Of a stretch of 38,032 nt of DNA, positions 6,135-14,079 are shown in pieces. The translations under genes were made by a program, and so were the position numbers. The stretch lies in the NCBI GenBank assembly GCA_963205265.1, contig CAUJJI010000104.1, forward strand, positions 1 to 38,032. The letters run 5' to 3'. Each line of letters opens with the position of its first letter. The stretch's first letter is position 1. Source of the DNA: Pseudomonadota bacterium (GTDB lineage: Bacteria; Pseudomonadota; Alphaproteobacteria; Sphingomonadales; Sphingomonadaceae). Under the pieces are notes generated by a model that saw only the letters and a program-made list of their open reading frames with translations, was not told the origin of the DNA and did no database searches.

Positions 6135-7502
6135 TCAGTCGCGCCGGCGGCCTGTCTCCGGTTCCCCCACGTCGTTCTCGGCGGATACCGCCCGCCCCGC
6201 GCGCGCCTTGAGGCCAAGACCGGCCTGACCGAGACCGGCCTGACCGAGACTGGCCTGACCGAACCTGGTCCGCACCCGGTCCATCGCCTGCTCCAGCTTC
6301 AGCCGCCGCTCCCCCGTCCCGGCGTCGAGATCCAGGCCCGGCAGATCCAGCCCCGCCGGCGCCTCGGCCTCGCCGATGGCGACACCGACGCCGATCAGCC
6401 GGAACCGCCGGCCATCCGCCTCCGCCGCCAGCAGCGGCAATGTCGCCTCCAGAATGTCGGCGGCGGTCTGGGTCGGCCGCTCCAGCTTGCGTGAGCGGGT
6501 GACGAGGCGGAAATCCGATGTCTTGAGTTTGAGTGTCGCGGTGACACCGTGCAACCCCTCCGCCCGCAGTTGCCGGCCAACCACGTCGGCGGCGGCGCGC
6601 AGATGGCGCGCCAGCTGGTCAGGGTCGGCGATGTCGCTGGCGAGGGTGGTCTCGCTCGACAGGCTCTTGCGCCGACTGTCCGGCGTGACGCGTCGCACGT
6701 CCTCCCCTCGCGCCAGCCGCCATAGCCGGGCACCATCCTCGCCCACCGCCCGCACCAGCCGGTCGAGCGGTGCCCGTTGCAGGTCGGCGATGGTCTTGAA
6801 GCCCAGCCGGCCGAGTCGGGCCTGGGTTGCCGGCCCCACGCCCCAGATGCGCCCCACCGGCAGTGGCGCCAGCACGGCAGCCGCCTCGGCGCGACCAATG
6901 ACCGAGAAGCCACGCGGCTTGTCCATGTCGGAGGCCAATTTGGCGAGGAACTTGTTGTAACTCAGCCCCACCGACACGGTGATGCCCAGCTCGGCTTCCA
7001 CCCGGCGCGCGAAACGGGCCAGCACCAGCGCCGGCGGCGCGCCGTGCAGCCGGCCGGTGCCGGTGAGATCAAGAAACGCCTCGTCGATGGACAGCGGCTC
7101 CACCAGCGGCGTCAGGGCGTCCATCAGGGCGCGCATCCGACGCGAGACGCCCTTGTACTTCTCCATGTCCGGCGGCAGCACCACCGCTTGTGGACACAAC
7201 GCCAGTGCCTTGAACATCGGCATCGCCGACTTCACGCCATGCAGCCGCGCCAGATAGCAGGCGGTGGAGACGACGCCGCGCCGGCCACCGCCAATGATCA
7301 GCGGCTGGTCGCGCAGGGCCGGATTGTCGCGCTTCTCGATGGCCGCATAGAAGGCGTCGCAGTCGACATGGGCGATCGCCAGGTCGTTCAGTTCGGCATG
7401 GCGCAGCAGCCGCGGCCCGCCGCAGGCCGCGCACACGGCACCCGCGCCGGCCGCCGTCAGGCAGTCGCGGCAGAAGCCCGGCGGGCTTCCGCCCGTCGTC
7501 AC
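6135..7502 (-). CDS. dinB: DNA polymerase IV (Y-family), alphaproteobacterial type
   Basis: A 455-residue Y-family translesion polymerase. It begins with a putative zinc ribbon (Cys11, Cys14, Cys24, Cys27), then IAHVDCDAFYAAIEKRDNP with the first catalytic Asp, the YLARLHGVKSAMP finger region, PLSIDEAFLDLTG with the second catalytic Asp-Glu, SYNKFLAKLASDMDKP, and the helix-hairpin-helix IWGVGP. The little-finger domain includes SLSSETTLASDI. The C-terminus carries three 5-residue Gly-Leu repeats and a basic tail; no clear clamp-binding pentapeptide was found at the very end. The GTG start overlaps the stop of the HAD gene by 4 bp, so the two are probably translationally coupled. Confidence 0.92.
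   Translation of the reverse strand: MTTGGSPPGFCRDCLTAAGAGAVCAACGGPRLLRHAELNDLAIAHVDCDAFYAAIEKRDNPALRDQPLIIGGGRRGVVSTACYLARLHGVKSAMPMFKALALCPQAVVLPPDMEKYKGVSRRMRALMDALTPLVEPLSIDEAFLDLTGTGRLHGAPPALVLARFARRVEAELGITVSVGLSYNKFLAKLASDMDKPRGFSVIGRAEAAAVLAPLPVGRIWGVGPATQARLGRLGFKTIADLQRAPLDRLVRAVGEDGARLWRLARGEDVRRVTPDSRRKSLSSETTLASDIADPDQLARHLRAAADVVGRQLRAEGLHGVTATLKLKTSDFRLVTRSRKLERPTQTAADILEATLPLLAAEADGRRFRLIGVGVAIGEAEAPAGLDLPGLDLDAGTGERRLKLEQAMDRVRTRFGQASLGQAGLGQAGLGLKARAGRAVSAENDVGEPETGRRRD
6221..6265. repeat. Three 15-bp tandem repeats inside dinB
   Basis: Units of the type CCGGCCTGACCGAGA occur three times, the last with two changes. They are in frame and encode SLGQAGLGQAGLGL near the DinB C-terminus. 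The number of units probably varies by slippage without breaking the frame. Confidence 0.8.
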
Positions 7503-8104
7503 AGGGCCAGCGCGCGCTGGATGTAGGGCAACGCCTCCGACCAGTCATCGATGCGGGCGTGCGCGTCGGGCGCCGCCGGAATCAGTGAACGCAGACGGGG
7601 ATCGGCGACGAAGTGCAGCCGATGCACATGCGGTGCGGTCTGCGCCACCGATGTATGGTGGGGTGGCAGGTCGTCGACGAACAGCACCGGCCCCCGCCGG
7701 GTCGCCGCCAGCCCCCTGACCGCCTCGCCCTTCGGCCCCTGGTTGGCCAGCACCGGGTAAGGCATGCCCAGCGAGGCCAGCGCCGCCTGCCGGCGCTGGC
7801 GGTGCGCTTCCTCGACATTGGTCAGGACCACCACGTCCGCCACCTCGGCGATGGCCGCCAGCGCGCCGGCCGCGCCCGGCACCGCCGGTGCGGTCTCCAG
7901 ACTGGAGTCGAAATAGTCGCTGATCAGCCGGGCGACGGTCGGCCTGTCCGCCACCGCGCCGCTGGTGCGATGGCGGATGTTGCCGGTCAGCGCGAAAGAC
8001 TCCAGGTGCAGATCATAGTCATGGCCATTCAGAAAGCGCGCCAGTGGCTCGATGAAAGCGACCAGCACTTCGTCGGCATCGCAGATCAGCAAAGGCCGTT
8101 TCAT
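7499..8104 (-). CDS. HAD superfamily hydrolase
   Basis: A 201-residue haloacid dehalogenase-like phosphohydrolase. All four motifs are visible: LLICDADEVLV with the nucleophile Asp8 and the acid Asp10, VVLTNVEE with the motif II Thr, GPKGEAV with the motif III Lys, and LFVDDLPPHH with the motif IV acidic pair. A helical cap lies between motifs I and II. The substrate is unknown. The gene is coupled on both sides: its start overlaps the end of the DUF3572 gene by 4 bp and its end overlaps the dinB start by 4 bp, so DUF3572-HAD-dinB looks like one operon. Confidence 0.8.
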   Translation of the reverse strand: MKRPLLICDADEVLVAFIEPLARFLNGHDYDLHLESFALTGNIRHRTSGAVADRPTVARLISDYFDSSLETAPAVPGAAGALAAIAEVADVVVLTNVEEAHRQRRQAALASLGMPYPVLANQGPKGEAVRGLAATRRGPVLFVDDLPPHHTSVAQTAPHVHRLHFVADPRLRSLIPAAPDAHARIDDWSEALPYIQRALAL

Positions 8105-8388
8105 GCGCTTTCCTCTCCTCGCAGTACGCGCGCCGCATCGGCGACCGCCGCGGGCTCAACGCCAAGGCGCCCGGTCACCGCCAGCAGAGTGGGCTCGTGG
8201 CCCAGCAGAAAGTCAAGCGTCGCGGCCAGGGTGGCCGGTGTCCCGAGGCTGGCGCGCAGGCCGTCGATATCGAGGCCGGTCAGCGCCAGAAAGCGGGGCC
8301 CGAGGGCTGAATCTCCAGCGATTTCCGCGATACAGCGCAACGCCAGGACTTCCGCCTGCTCGCGAGATGGTTTAAAGCGGTTAACCAT
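8101..8388 (-). CDS. DUF3572 family protein
   Basis: A 95-residue, mostly helical protein that matches DUF3572 in length and in the conserved pattern GPRFLALTGLDIDGLRASL and LATLDFLLGHEPTLLAV. The function of the family is not known. In many alphaproteobacteria it lies directly upstream of and divergent to divK-pleD, as here. The start codon sits inside a TTAACCAT sequence, which is a CtrA half-site, so CtrA binding for divK could also affect this gene. No signal peptide or metal-binding motif is visible. Confidence 0.8.
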   Translation of the reverse strand: MVNRFKPSREQAEVLALRCIAEIAGDSALGPRFLALTGLDIDGLRASLGTPATLAATLDFLLGHEPTLLAVTGRLGVEPAAVADAARVLRGEESA

Positions 8389-8408
8389 AATCAGTTAAAA
8401 TCCGTTAA
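8372..8408. promoter_or_regulatory. Cluster of four TTAA boxes, candidate CtrA-binding region
   Basis: TTAA occurs at 8372, 8381, 8395 and 8405. The last pair reads TTAA-N6-TTAAC and the second is TTAACCAT, the half-site reported for Caulobacter CtrA (full site TTAA-N7-TTAA). The cluster lies between the divergent DUF3572 gene and divK. TTAA is rare in DNA this GC-rich. CtrA control of divK is known in Caulobacter; here it is inferred. No pair has the exact N7 spacing. Confidence 0.5.
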
Positions 8409-8495
8409 CATGTGAGCCATCAAACTCTGACAAGTACTGTAGGCGTCAGATAGTGCGCCATTTTCCCATTCATTGTCGCGACCGGAGGGGATTTC

Positions 8496-8858
8496 GTGTC
8501 GAAGACCGTGCTGGTCGTTGAGGACAACGACCTTAACATGAAGCTTTTTTGCGACCTCCTTGAGGCGCACCATTATGGCACGATTCGCACTCGTGATGGC
8601 ATGGCCGTGCTCGATCTGGCCCGCACCCACCGTCCCGATCTTATCCTGATGGATATCCAGCTGCCCGAGGTTTCCGGCCTCGAAGTGACCCGTTGGCTCA
8701 AGGAAGACAGGGAGTTACGCGAGATTCCAGTGATCGCCGTCACGGCCTTCGCCATGAAGGGTGATGAAGAGAGGATTCGCGAAGGCGGCTGTGAAGCGTA
8801 TATTGCCAAGCCGATCTCGGTACAGCGATTTATCGAGACGGTCCGGCAATTCGCCTGA
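8496..8858 (+). CDS. divK: DivK cell-cycle response regulator
   Basis: A 120-residue single receiver domain almost identical in pattern to Caulobacter Div[21 protein letters not shown], phosphoacceptor Asp53 in [21 protein letters not shown], the switch Thr in [15 protein letters not shown], and the Lys in YIAKPISV. DivK is phosphorylated by DivJ and dephosphorylated by PleC; DivK-P acts through DivL to switch off CckA and so CtrA. The start is GTG at 8496, behind GGAGGGG. pleD follows after 15 bp, so the two form the conserved divK-pleD operon. The TTAA cluster about 90 bp upstream suggests feedback by CtrA. Confidence 0.95.
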   Translation: MSKTVLVVEDNDLNMKLFCDLLEAHHYGTIRTRDGMAVLDLARTHRPDLILMDIQLPEVSGLEVTRWLKEDRELREIPVIAVTAFAMKGDEERIREGGCEAYIAKPISVQRFIETVRQFA

Positions 8859-8873
8859 GGGGGGCGCCACGTC

Positions 8874-10256
8874 ATGTCCGCGCGGGTTCTGGTGGTGGAC
8901 GATGTCCTGCCCAACCTGAAGCTCCTGGAGCGCAAGCTGACGGACGAGTATTTCGACGTCCTGCTGGCGCTATCCGGCACCGAGGCCATCGAGCTTGCCC
9001 GCCGCGAGCAGCCCGACCTCATTCTCCTGGACGTGATGATGCCGGAGATGGACGGCTTCGAGGCCTGCCGGCTGCTGAAGGCCGACCCCCGCACCCTCCA
9101 CATTCCCGTCGTCATGGTGACCGCGCTCGACAACGCCCATGACCGGGTTCGCGGCCTGGAGGCCGGCGCCGACGATTTCCTGGTCAAGCCAGTGCGCGAC
9201 ATCGAGCTCTATGCCCGGGTGCGGTCGCTGGTCCGCCTCAAGACCGTGCTCGACGAGCTGCGCAGCCGCGCGCTGACCGGTCTGGAACTGGGCCTGACCA
9301 CCGAGCCGGACCCCGAGCGGGCCGCCCCCGCCACCATAGCGCTGTTCGGCGAGCCCGGCGGCGTGCTCGACAGCCTGGCGGCCGATCTCGACGGCTTCGG
9401 CAGCACGATCAGCAAGTCCCTGACCGAAGCAGTCGCCCACGCCAACCGGCTGCGCTCGCTCGACTGCGACCTGGTGATGGTGGACCTCACTGCCCAGGCG
9501 ACCGACGGCCTGCGCCTGGTGTCCCGCATCCGGTCGTTCGCCGAAACACGCTTCCTGCCCGTCCTGACGGTCGTGGACGGCACCGATCTCGGTCCGGTGG
9601 TGAAAGGCTTCGAGCTGGGCGCCAGTGACTGCGTCAAACTGCCGATCGACAGCCCGGAACTTCAGGCGCGGCTGCGCACGCTGATCAAGCGCAAGCGGCT
9701 GGCCGACCGCCTGCGCGAGACCGTGCACATCTCGATGCAGCTGGCTGTCACCGACAGTGTGACCGGCCTCTACAATCGCCACTACATGACGTCGCACATG
9801 ACGACACTGGTTCGGCGCGCCCGACAGACAGACCGGCCACTGACACTTGCCATTCTCGACATCGACCACTTCAAGGCGGTCAACGACAGGTTCGGCCACG
9901 CCACCGGCGACATCGTGCTGCACGAGGTGGCCCAGCGCATCTCGCTGAATATCCGGGGCGTTGACCTCGCGGCCCGCTACGGCGGCGAGGAGTTCGTCGT
10001 GCTGATGCCCGACACCGGCCTGGAAACCGCCCGAGGCATCGTCGACCGGCTGCGCTGCGTCGTCGAGCGCACCCCGTTCGCCGCCGCCGATGGCACGCCC
10101 ATCCCGGTCACCGTCAGCATCGGGCTGGCCGAACTGACCGTGACCGACGCCGACGGCCACGCGGTGCTGGCCCGCGCCGACCGCGCGCTCTACCGGGCCA
10201 AGGGCAACGGCCGCAACCGCATCGTCGTCTGTCCGTTGCACGAGCAGGCCGCCTGA
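8874..10256 (+). CDS. pleD: PleD diguanylate cyclase response regulator
   Basis: A 460-residue REC-REC-GGDEF protein. REC1 has Asp53 in LILLDVMMPEMDGFEAC and Lys in FLVKPVRD. REC2 (about 150-280) is the degenerate adaptor receiver that forms the dimer. The GGDEF domain (about 295-455) has the active GGEEF at 370-374 and the allosteric I-site RGVD at 361-364. Phosphorylation by DivJ/PleC drives dimerisation and c-di-GMP synthesis at the developing pole. The protein is intact, with no missing key residue. It shares the divK transcript; an AGGGGGG stretch upstream of its ATG overlaps the divK stop. Confidence 0.95.
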   Translation: MSARVLVVDDVLPNLKLLERKLTDEYFDVLLALSGTEAIELARREQPDLILLDVMMPEMDGFEACRLLKADPRTLHIPVVMVTALDNAHDRVRGLEAGADDFLVKPVRDIELYARVRSLVRLKTVLDELRSRALTGLELGLTTEPDPERAAPATIALFGEPGGVLDSLAADLDGFGSTISKSLTEAVAHANRLRSLDCDLVMVDLTAQATDGLRLVSRIRSFAETRFLPVLTVVDGTDLGPVVKGFELGASDCVKLPIDSPELQARLRTLIKRKRLADRLRETVHISMQLAVTDSVTGLYNRHYMTSHMTTLVRRARQTDRPLTLAILDIDHFKAVNDRFGHATGDIVLHEVAQRISLNIRGVDLAARYGGEEFVVLMPDTGLETARGIVDRLRCVVERTPFAAADGTPIPVTVSIGLAELTVTDADGHAVLARADRALYRAKGNGRNRIVVCPLHEQAA

Positions 10257-10391
10257 ACGCGGCGCGACGACCGCCCCCTGCGCCACTGCTTCTTGCCGCC
10301 CCCCGTCCGGTACTGTCTTGACCATTCGTCAACCATGTTGTGGCGAAATGGCGCCATCGAGACCGCAACGCCACCATGGGAAGGACCGCCG

Positions 10392-11198
10392 ATGTCCCAA
10401 CCTGCATCCCCGGCCAGCCGCCGGCGCTTCCTCACCCTGGCACTCGCCTGCCCGGCCTGCGCCGTCGCCGCCCGCGTGGGCATTGCCGCCGAACACGCCG
10501 CGCCCAAGGGCGGCCATGACGCACCCCACTGGTCCTACGAAGGCCCCACCGGCCCCGCCCAGTGGGGCAAGCTGGCGCCTGGCGACGCCCTGTGTGGCAT
10601 CGGCCGTGAACAGTCACCCGTCAACCTGACCGAGGCCATCCCCGCCGCCACGCCGGATCTCGCGACCCGCTGGGCGCCGGCCACGGCCGAGATCATCCAC
10701 AATGGCCACACCATCCAGGTCAACTGGCCGGCCGGCAGCGAGGCGGTGATCGATCGCCAGCCGCACCAGCTGCTGCAGTTCCATTTCCATCACCCCAGCG
10801 AGCATGTGATCGACGGCCGCAGCTTTCCGCTGGAAGTGCATTTCGTGCATCGCAACGCCAGCGGCGGCCTCGCCGTCGTCGGCCTGTTCTTCACCCCCGG
10901 CCCCGCCAACCCGACGCTGGAGGCCATCTGGTCGGCGATGCCGACCCAGGCCGGCGACAAGACGCGCCTGGCGGCACCGCTGGACATCGCCAGCTTCCTG
11001 CCCGGCGATCCCACCAGCTACCGCTATGCCGGATCGCTGACGACGCCGCCGTGCAGCGAAGTGGTGTCGTGGGTGGTGCTGCGCCAGCCCGTCAGCGCCT
11101 CGCCGGCGCAGATCGAGCGCTTCGCGGCGCTGTTTCCGATGAACGCCCGGCCGGTGCAACCGCTCAACCGGCGCAAGCTGCTGCTCGACCTGCTGTGA
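10392..11198 (+). CDS. Alpha-class carbonic anhydrase, exported
   Basis: A 268-residue alpha-carbonic anhydrase that interconverts CO2 and bicarbonate. SRRRFLTLALA near residue 8 resembles a twin-arginine export signal, so it should act in the periplasm. The mature part begins HWSYEGPTGPAQWG; GIGREQSPVNL is the family substrate-side motif. The zinc ligands are the two His in LQFHFHHPSEH and the His in EVHFVH. SLTTPPCSEVVSWVVL near the C-terminus carries the conserved Thr. ATG at 10392 sits behind GGAAGGA. The stop overlaps the GTG start of the SPOR-domain gene (GTGA), so the two are likely co-translated. Confidence 0.9.
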   Translation: MSQPASPASRRRFLTLALACPACAVAARVGIAAEHAAPKGGHDAPHWSYEGPTGPAQWGKLAPGDALCGIGREQSPVNLTEAIPAATPDLATRWAPATAEIIHNGHTIQVNWPAGSEAVIDRQPHQLLQFHFHHPSEHVIDGRSFPLEVHFVHRNASGGLAVVGLFFTPGPANPTLEAIWSAMPTQAGDKTRLAAPLDIASFLPGDPTSYRYAGSLTTPPCSEVVSWVVLRQPVSASPAQIERFAALFPMNARPVQPLNRRKLLLDLL

Positions 11199-11989
11199 TC
11201 GCGCCACGCCCCGTTGCCAACCTGACAGTCGCGCTGATCGCCGCGCTGGCCGCATCGCCGGCCGTCGGCGCCGCGCCGCTGGAAGGCACCTGGCGGGTGG
11301 TCGCCGCAGTGCCGGTTTCGGGCACCAGCCCGGCCGCCGATGCGCTGGCCGGCATGACGCTGGTGGTCGATGCCGCCAGCGTTCGCGACCCCTTCGGCCG
11401 CCGCTGCGGCGGGCCGCAGCAACTGACCCGGATGCGCGGCCTGGGCGAAACGCTGGGCCTGCGGGCGGTGCCCGCCGGGATCGACCTCAACCCGATGGCG
11501 GCGGTGGAGGTGGTGCGCATCGTCTGCGACGGGCAGATCCTGCTGGATGCCGCCCGAATCGGCGGCGGCGACGGCCTGGTCATCCGCGGCGAGCAGGTGC
11601 TGCTGTTCCTCAGACCAGAAGCCGCGCCACCGGTGCGCGAGACCGCCCTGCCTGCCCCGACGGCGACCCATGACGCCGCCCATCCGCCGGCCCACGACGC
11701 CCCCGGCGACGCCGGTCCGAGGTTGCGCCTGCATCTGGCCTCCTACGCCCTAGCCGACAACGCCGCCACCTACTGGCGGACGCTGACGGCACGGGTGCCG
11801 GCGCTGGCGGCGCTGTCGCCGGAAACCGCGCCCACCAACATCCCCGGCAAGGGCCGGATGCTGCGGCTCTATGCCGTCGGCGACGCTGCCACGGCGCGGA
11901 CAGCCTGCGCCGCGATCCAGGCGGCCGGCGCCTATTGCCAGCCCATGCCCGCCAGCGGCAACGCCGTCCCCGGACATTCCGCGCAATAA
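11195..11989 (+). CDS. Secreted SPOR-domain protein coupled to carbonic anhydrase
   Basis: A 264-residue protein starting at GTG inside the carbonic anhydrase stop codon. An N-terminal signal segment (LTVALIAALAASPAVGAA) is followed by a middle domain of about 120 residues (EGTWRVVAAVPV to VLLFLRPE) that I do not recognise. A Pro/Ala-rich linker leads to a C-terminal SPOR-like domain of about 75 residues, LRLHLASYALADNAATYW to GAYCQPM. SPOR domains bind glycan strands stripped of peptides, mostly at the division site. A periplasmic or envelope role is inferred. The frame is open upstream from 11051, but that part only overlaps the carbonic anhydrase gene. Confidence 0.7.
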   Translation: MIAPRPVANLTVALIAALAASPAVGAAPLEGTWRVVAAVPVSGTSPAADALAGMTLVVDAASVRDPFGRRCGGPQQLTRMRGLGETLGLRAVPAGIDLNPMAAVEVVRIVCDGQILLDAARIGGGDGLVIRGEQVLLFLRPEAAPPVRETALPAPTATHDAAHPPAHDAPGDAGPRLRLHLASYALADNAATYWRTLTARVPALAALSPETAPTNIPGKGRMLRLYAVGDAATARTACAAIQAAGAYCQPMPASGNAVPGHSAQ

Positions 11990-12109
11990 TCTGTCCCGAT
12001 ACCCGTTGACCTGCCCGCCAAAAGCGGCTTTTCTGCCGCTCTGTCGGGGCCGGCGCGCCTGCGCCGCCGCCCGCTTCCGCAACTTTCAATCCCCGGGGGG
12101 ACTGTCTTG

Positions 12110-13921
12110 ATGTTGAAGACCACCACCGCCATGGCCCTGGCGCTTGGATTAGCCGTGGCTGCGACCCAGCCGGCGCGCGCCGCCGACGCGCCCACCGCCG
12201 CCGACGCGGCGGCCTTCGTTGCCAGCGCCGAGCAGCAACTGGCGGCCTTGAGTGAATATGCCAGCCGCGTGGCGTGGGTGAACGCCACCTATATCACGGA
12301 AGACACCGACTGGCTGTCGGCGCGCGCCGGCACGGAATACACCGAACTGGGCGTCAAGCTCGCCAAGGAAGCCGCCCGTTTCGATGCCGTGCAGGTGGCG
12401 CCCGAGCTGCGCCGCAAGCTCACCATGCTGAAGCTCGGCCTGGTGCTGCCGGCGCCCTCGACGCCCGGCGCGGCACTCGAACTCAACGACATCGCCACCC
12501 GCCTGCAATCGACCTACGGCAAGGGCCGGGGCACGCTCGATGGCCAGCCGGTGGCCGGTGTCGACATCGAGGAGAAGATGGGCACCGAGCGCGACCCGGC
12601 GAAGCTGAAGGAGATGTGGGTCTCCTGGCACGATAATGTCGGCAAGCCGATGCGCCAGGACTATGCCCGCATGGTCGAGATCGCCAACCAGGGCGCGCGC
12701 GAGCTGGGCTTCAAGGATGTCGGCGCCATGTGGCGCGCCGGCTATGACATGCCGGCGGACGATTTCGCCAGGCTCACCGATGACCTGTGGGGTCAGGTGA
12801 AGCCGCTGTACGACCAGCTGCACTGCTACACCCGCGCCAAGCTCAACGAAAAATACGGCGATGCCGTCCAGCCCGCGAGCGGGCCGATCCGCGCTGACCT
12901 GCTGGGCAACATGTGGGCGCAGGAGTGGGGCAACATCTACGACGTCGTGGCCCCCAAGGGCGCCGACAAGGGCTATGACCTCACTGAACTGCTGGTCGCC
13001 AAGGGCTACACGCCGGAGCAGGTCATCAAGACCGGCGAGGCCTTCTTCACCTCGCTGGGGCTGGAGCCGCTGCCGCAGACCTTCTGGGACCGCTCGATGA
13101 TCACCAAGCCGCGTGACCGCGAGGTGGTCTGTCACGCCAGCGCCTGGAACCTCGACAACAAGGATGACATCCGCGTCAAGATGTGCACCAAGGTCAACGG
13201 CGACGATTTCGTCACCGCTCACCACGAGCTTGGCCACAACTTCTACCAGCGCGCCTACAACAAGCAGGATTTCCTTTATCTCAATGGCGCCAACGATGGC
13301 TTCCATGAGGCGATCGGCGATTTCGTCGCGCTCAGCGTGACGCCGGACTACCTGGTCAAGCTGAACCTGCTCGACAAGGCGAAGGTGCCGCCCGCCAGCG
13401 CCGACATCGGCCTGCTGATGGCCCAGGCGCTCGACAAGGTGGCGTTCCTGCCGTTCGGCCTGCTGATCGACAAGTGGCGCTGGCAGGTGTTCTCCGGCGA
13501 GATCAAGCCCGAGGCCTACAACGCCGGCTGGTGGAAGCTGCGCACCCAGTATCAGGGCATCGTGCCACCGGAAGCGCGCGACGAGACCGATTTCGACGCC
13601 GGCGCCAAGTACCATATTCCCGGCAACACGCCCTATACCCGCTACTTCCTGGCGCGCATCCTGCAGTTCCAGTTCCACCAGGCCGCCTGCAAGCAGGCCG
13701 GCTGGAAGGGGCCGCTGCACCGCTGCTCGATCTACGACAACAAGGAAGTCGGCAAGAAGCTCAACGCCATGCTGGAAATGGGCGCCTCCAAGCCGTGGCC
13801 GGAAGCGCTGCAGGCCTTCACCGGCTCGCCCAGGATGGACGCCAGGGCGATGGTCGCCTACTTCCAGCCACTGATGAGCTACCTGCAGAAGGAAAACAAA
13901 GGCCGTCAGTGCGGCTGGTAA
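12110..13921 (+). CDS. Peptidase family M2 (angiotensin-converting-enzyme-like)
   Basis: A 603-residue zinc dipeptidyl carboxypeptidase of family M2, the bacterial relatives of ACE. The signal peptide ends near ATQPARA-AD, so it is exported to the periplasm or beyond. The zinc site is H372-E373-L-G-H376 in TAHHELGHNFYQRAY, with the third ligand Glu400 in GFHEAIGD. NTPYTRYFLARILQFQFHQAAC and the C-terminal FTGSPRMDARAMVAYFQPL match the family. It cleaves dipeptides from peptide C-termini and probably serves nutrient use. It is a single gene with its own downstream terminator. A TTG three bases before the ATG is in frame but less likely to be the start. Confidence 0.93.
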   Translation: MLKTTTAMALALGLAVAATQPARAADAPTAADAAAFVASAEQQLAALSEYASRVAWVNATYITEDTDWLSARAGTEYTELGVKLAKEAARFDAVQVAPELRRKLTMLKLGLVLPAPSTPGAALELNDIATRLQSTYGKGRGTLDGQPVAGVDIEEKMGTERDPAKLKEMWVSWHDNVGKPMRQDYARMVEIANQGARELGFKDVGAMWRAGYDMPADDFARLTDDLWGQVKPLYDQLHCYTRAKLNEKYGDAVQPASGPIRADLLGNMWAQEWGNIYDVVAPKGADKGYDLTELLVAKGYTPEQVIKTGEAFFTSLGLEPLPQTFWDRSMITKPRDREVVCHASAWNLDNKDDIRVKMCTKVNGDDFVTAHHELGHNFYQRAYNKQDFLYLNGANDGFHEAIGDFVALSVTPDYLVKLNLLDKAKVPPASADIGLLMAQALDKVAFLPFGLLIDKWRWQVFSGEIKPEAYNAGWWKLRTQYQGIVPPEARDETDFDAGAKYHIPGNTPYTRYFLARILQFQFHQAACKQAGWKGPLHRCSIYDNKEVGKKLNAMLEMGASKPWPEALQAFTGSPRMDARAMVAYFQPLMSYLQKENKGRQCGW

Positions 13922-13948
13922 CCCCAGACCAATCACGACGATCGTGGC

Positions 13949-13979
13949 AAAGGCCGGGCTTGATGCCCGGCCTTTGTGT
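13949..13979 (+). terminator. Intrinsic terminator after the M2 peptidase gene
   Basis: An 11-bp perfect stem, AAAGGCCGGGC/GCCCGGCCTTT, with loop TTGAT is followed by GTGTTTTG. The T run is interrupted, but position 28 bp after the stop codon supports the call. Confidence 0.75.
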
Positions 13980-14079
13980 TTTGCGCCCGGCGACGTTTGG
14001 CCCATGTCATTGCCGCCGGCGGCAACCGGGCGTATGAGCGCAGCGTGCCCTGCAATGCCGTCGACCGAGGAGATGCCGC

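Noticed and set aside
12023..12040. AGCGGC/GCCGCT hairpin after the SPOR gene as a terminator
   Set aside because: The stem is short and no T run follows. It was not strong enough to annotate.
12149..14005. Very long open frame antisense to the M2 peptidase gene
   Set aside because: It mirrors a strongly conserved peptidase with intact catalytic residues. Long antisense frames are common in GC-rich codon usage. The same applies to the open frames opposite czcB/czcA (23049-25247) and the metal ATPase (29218-31113).
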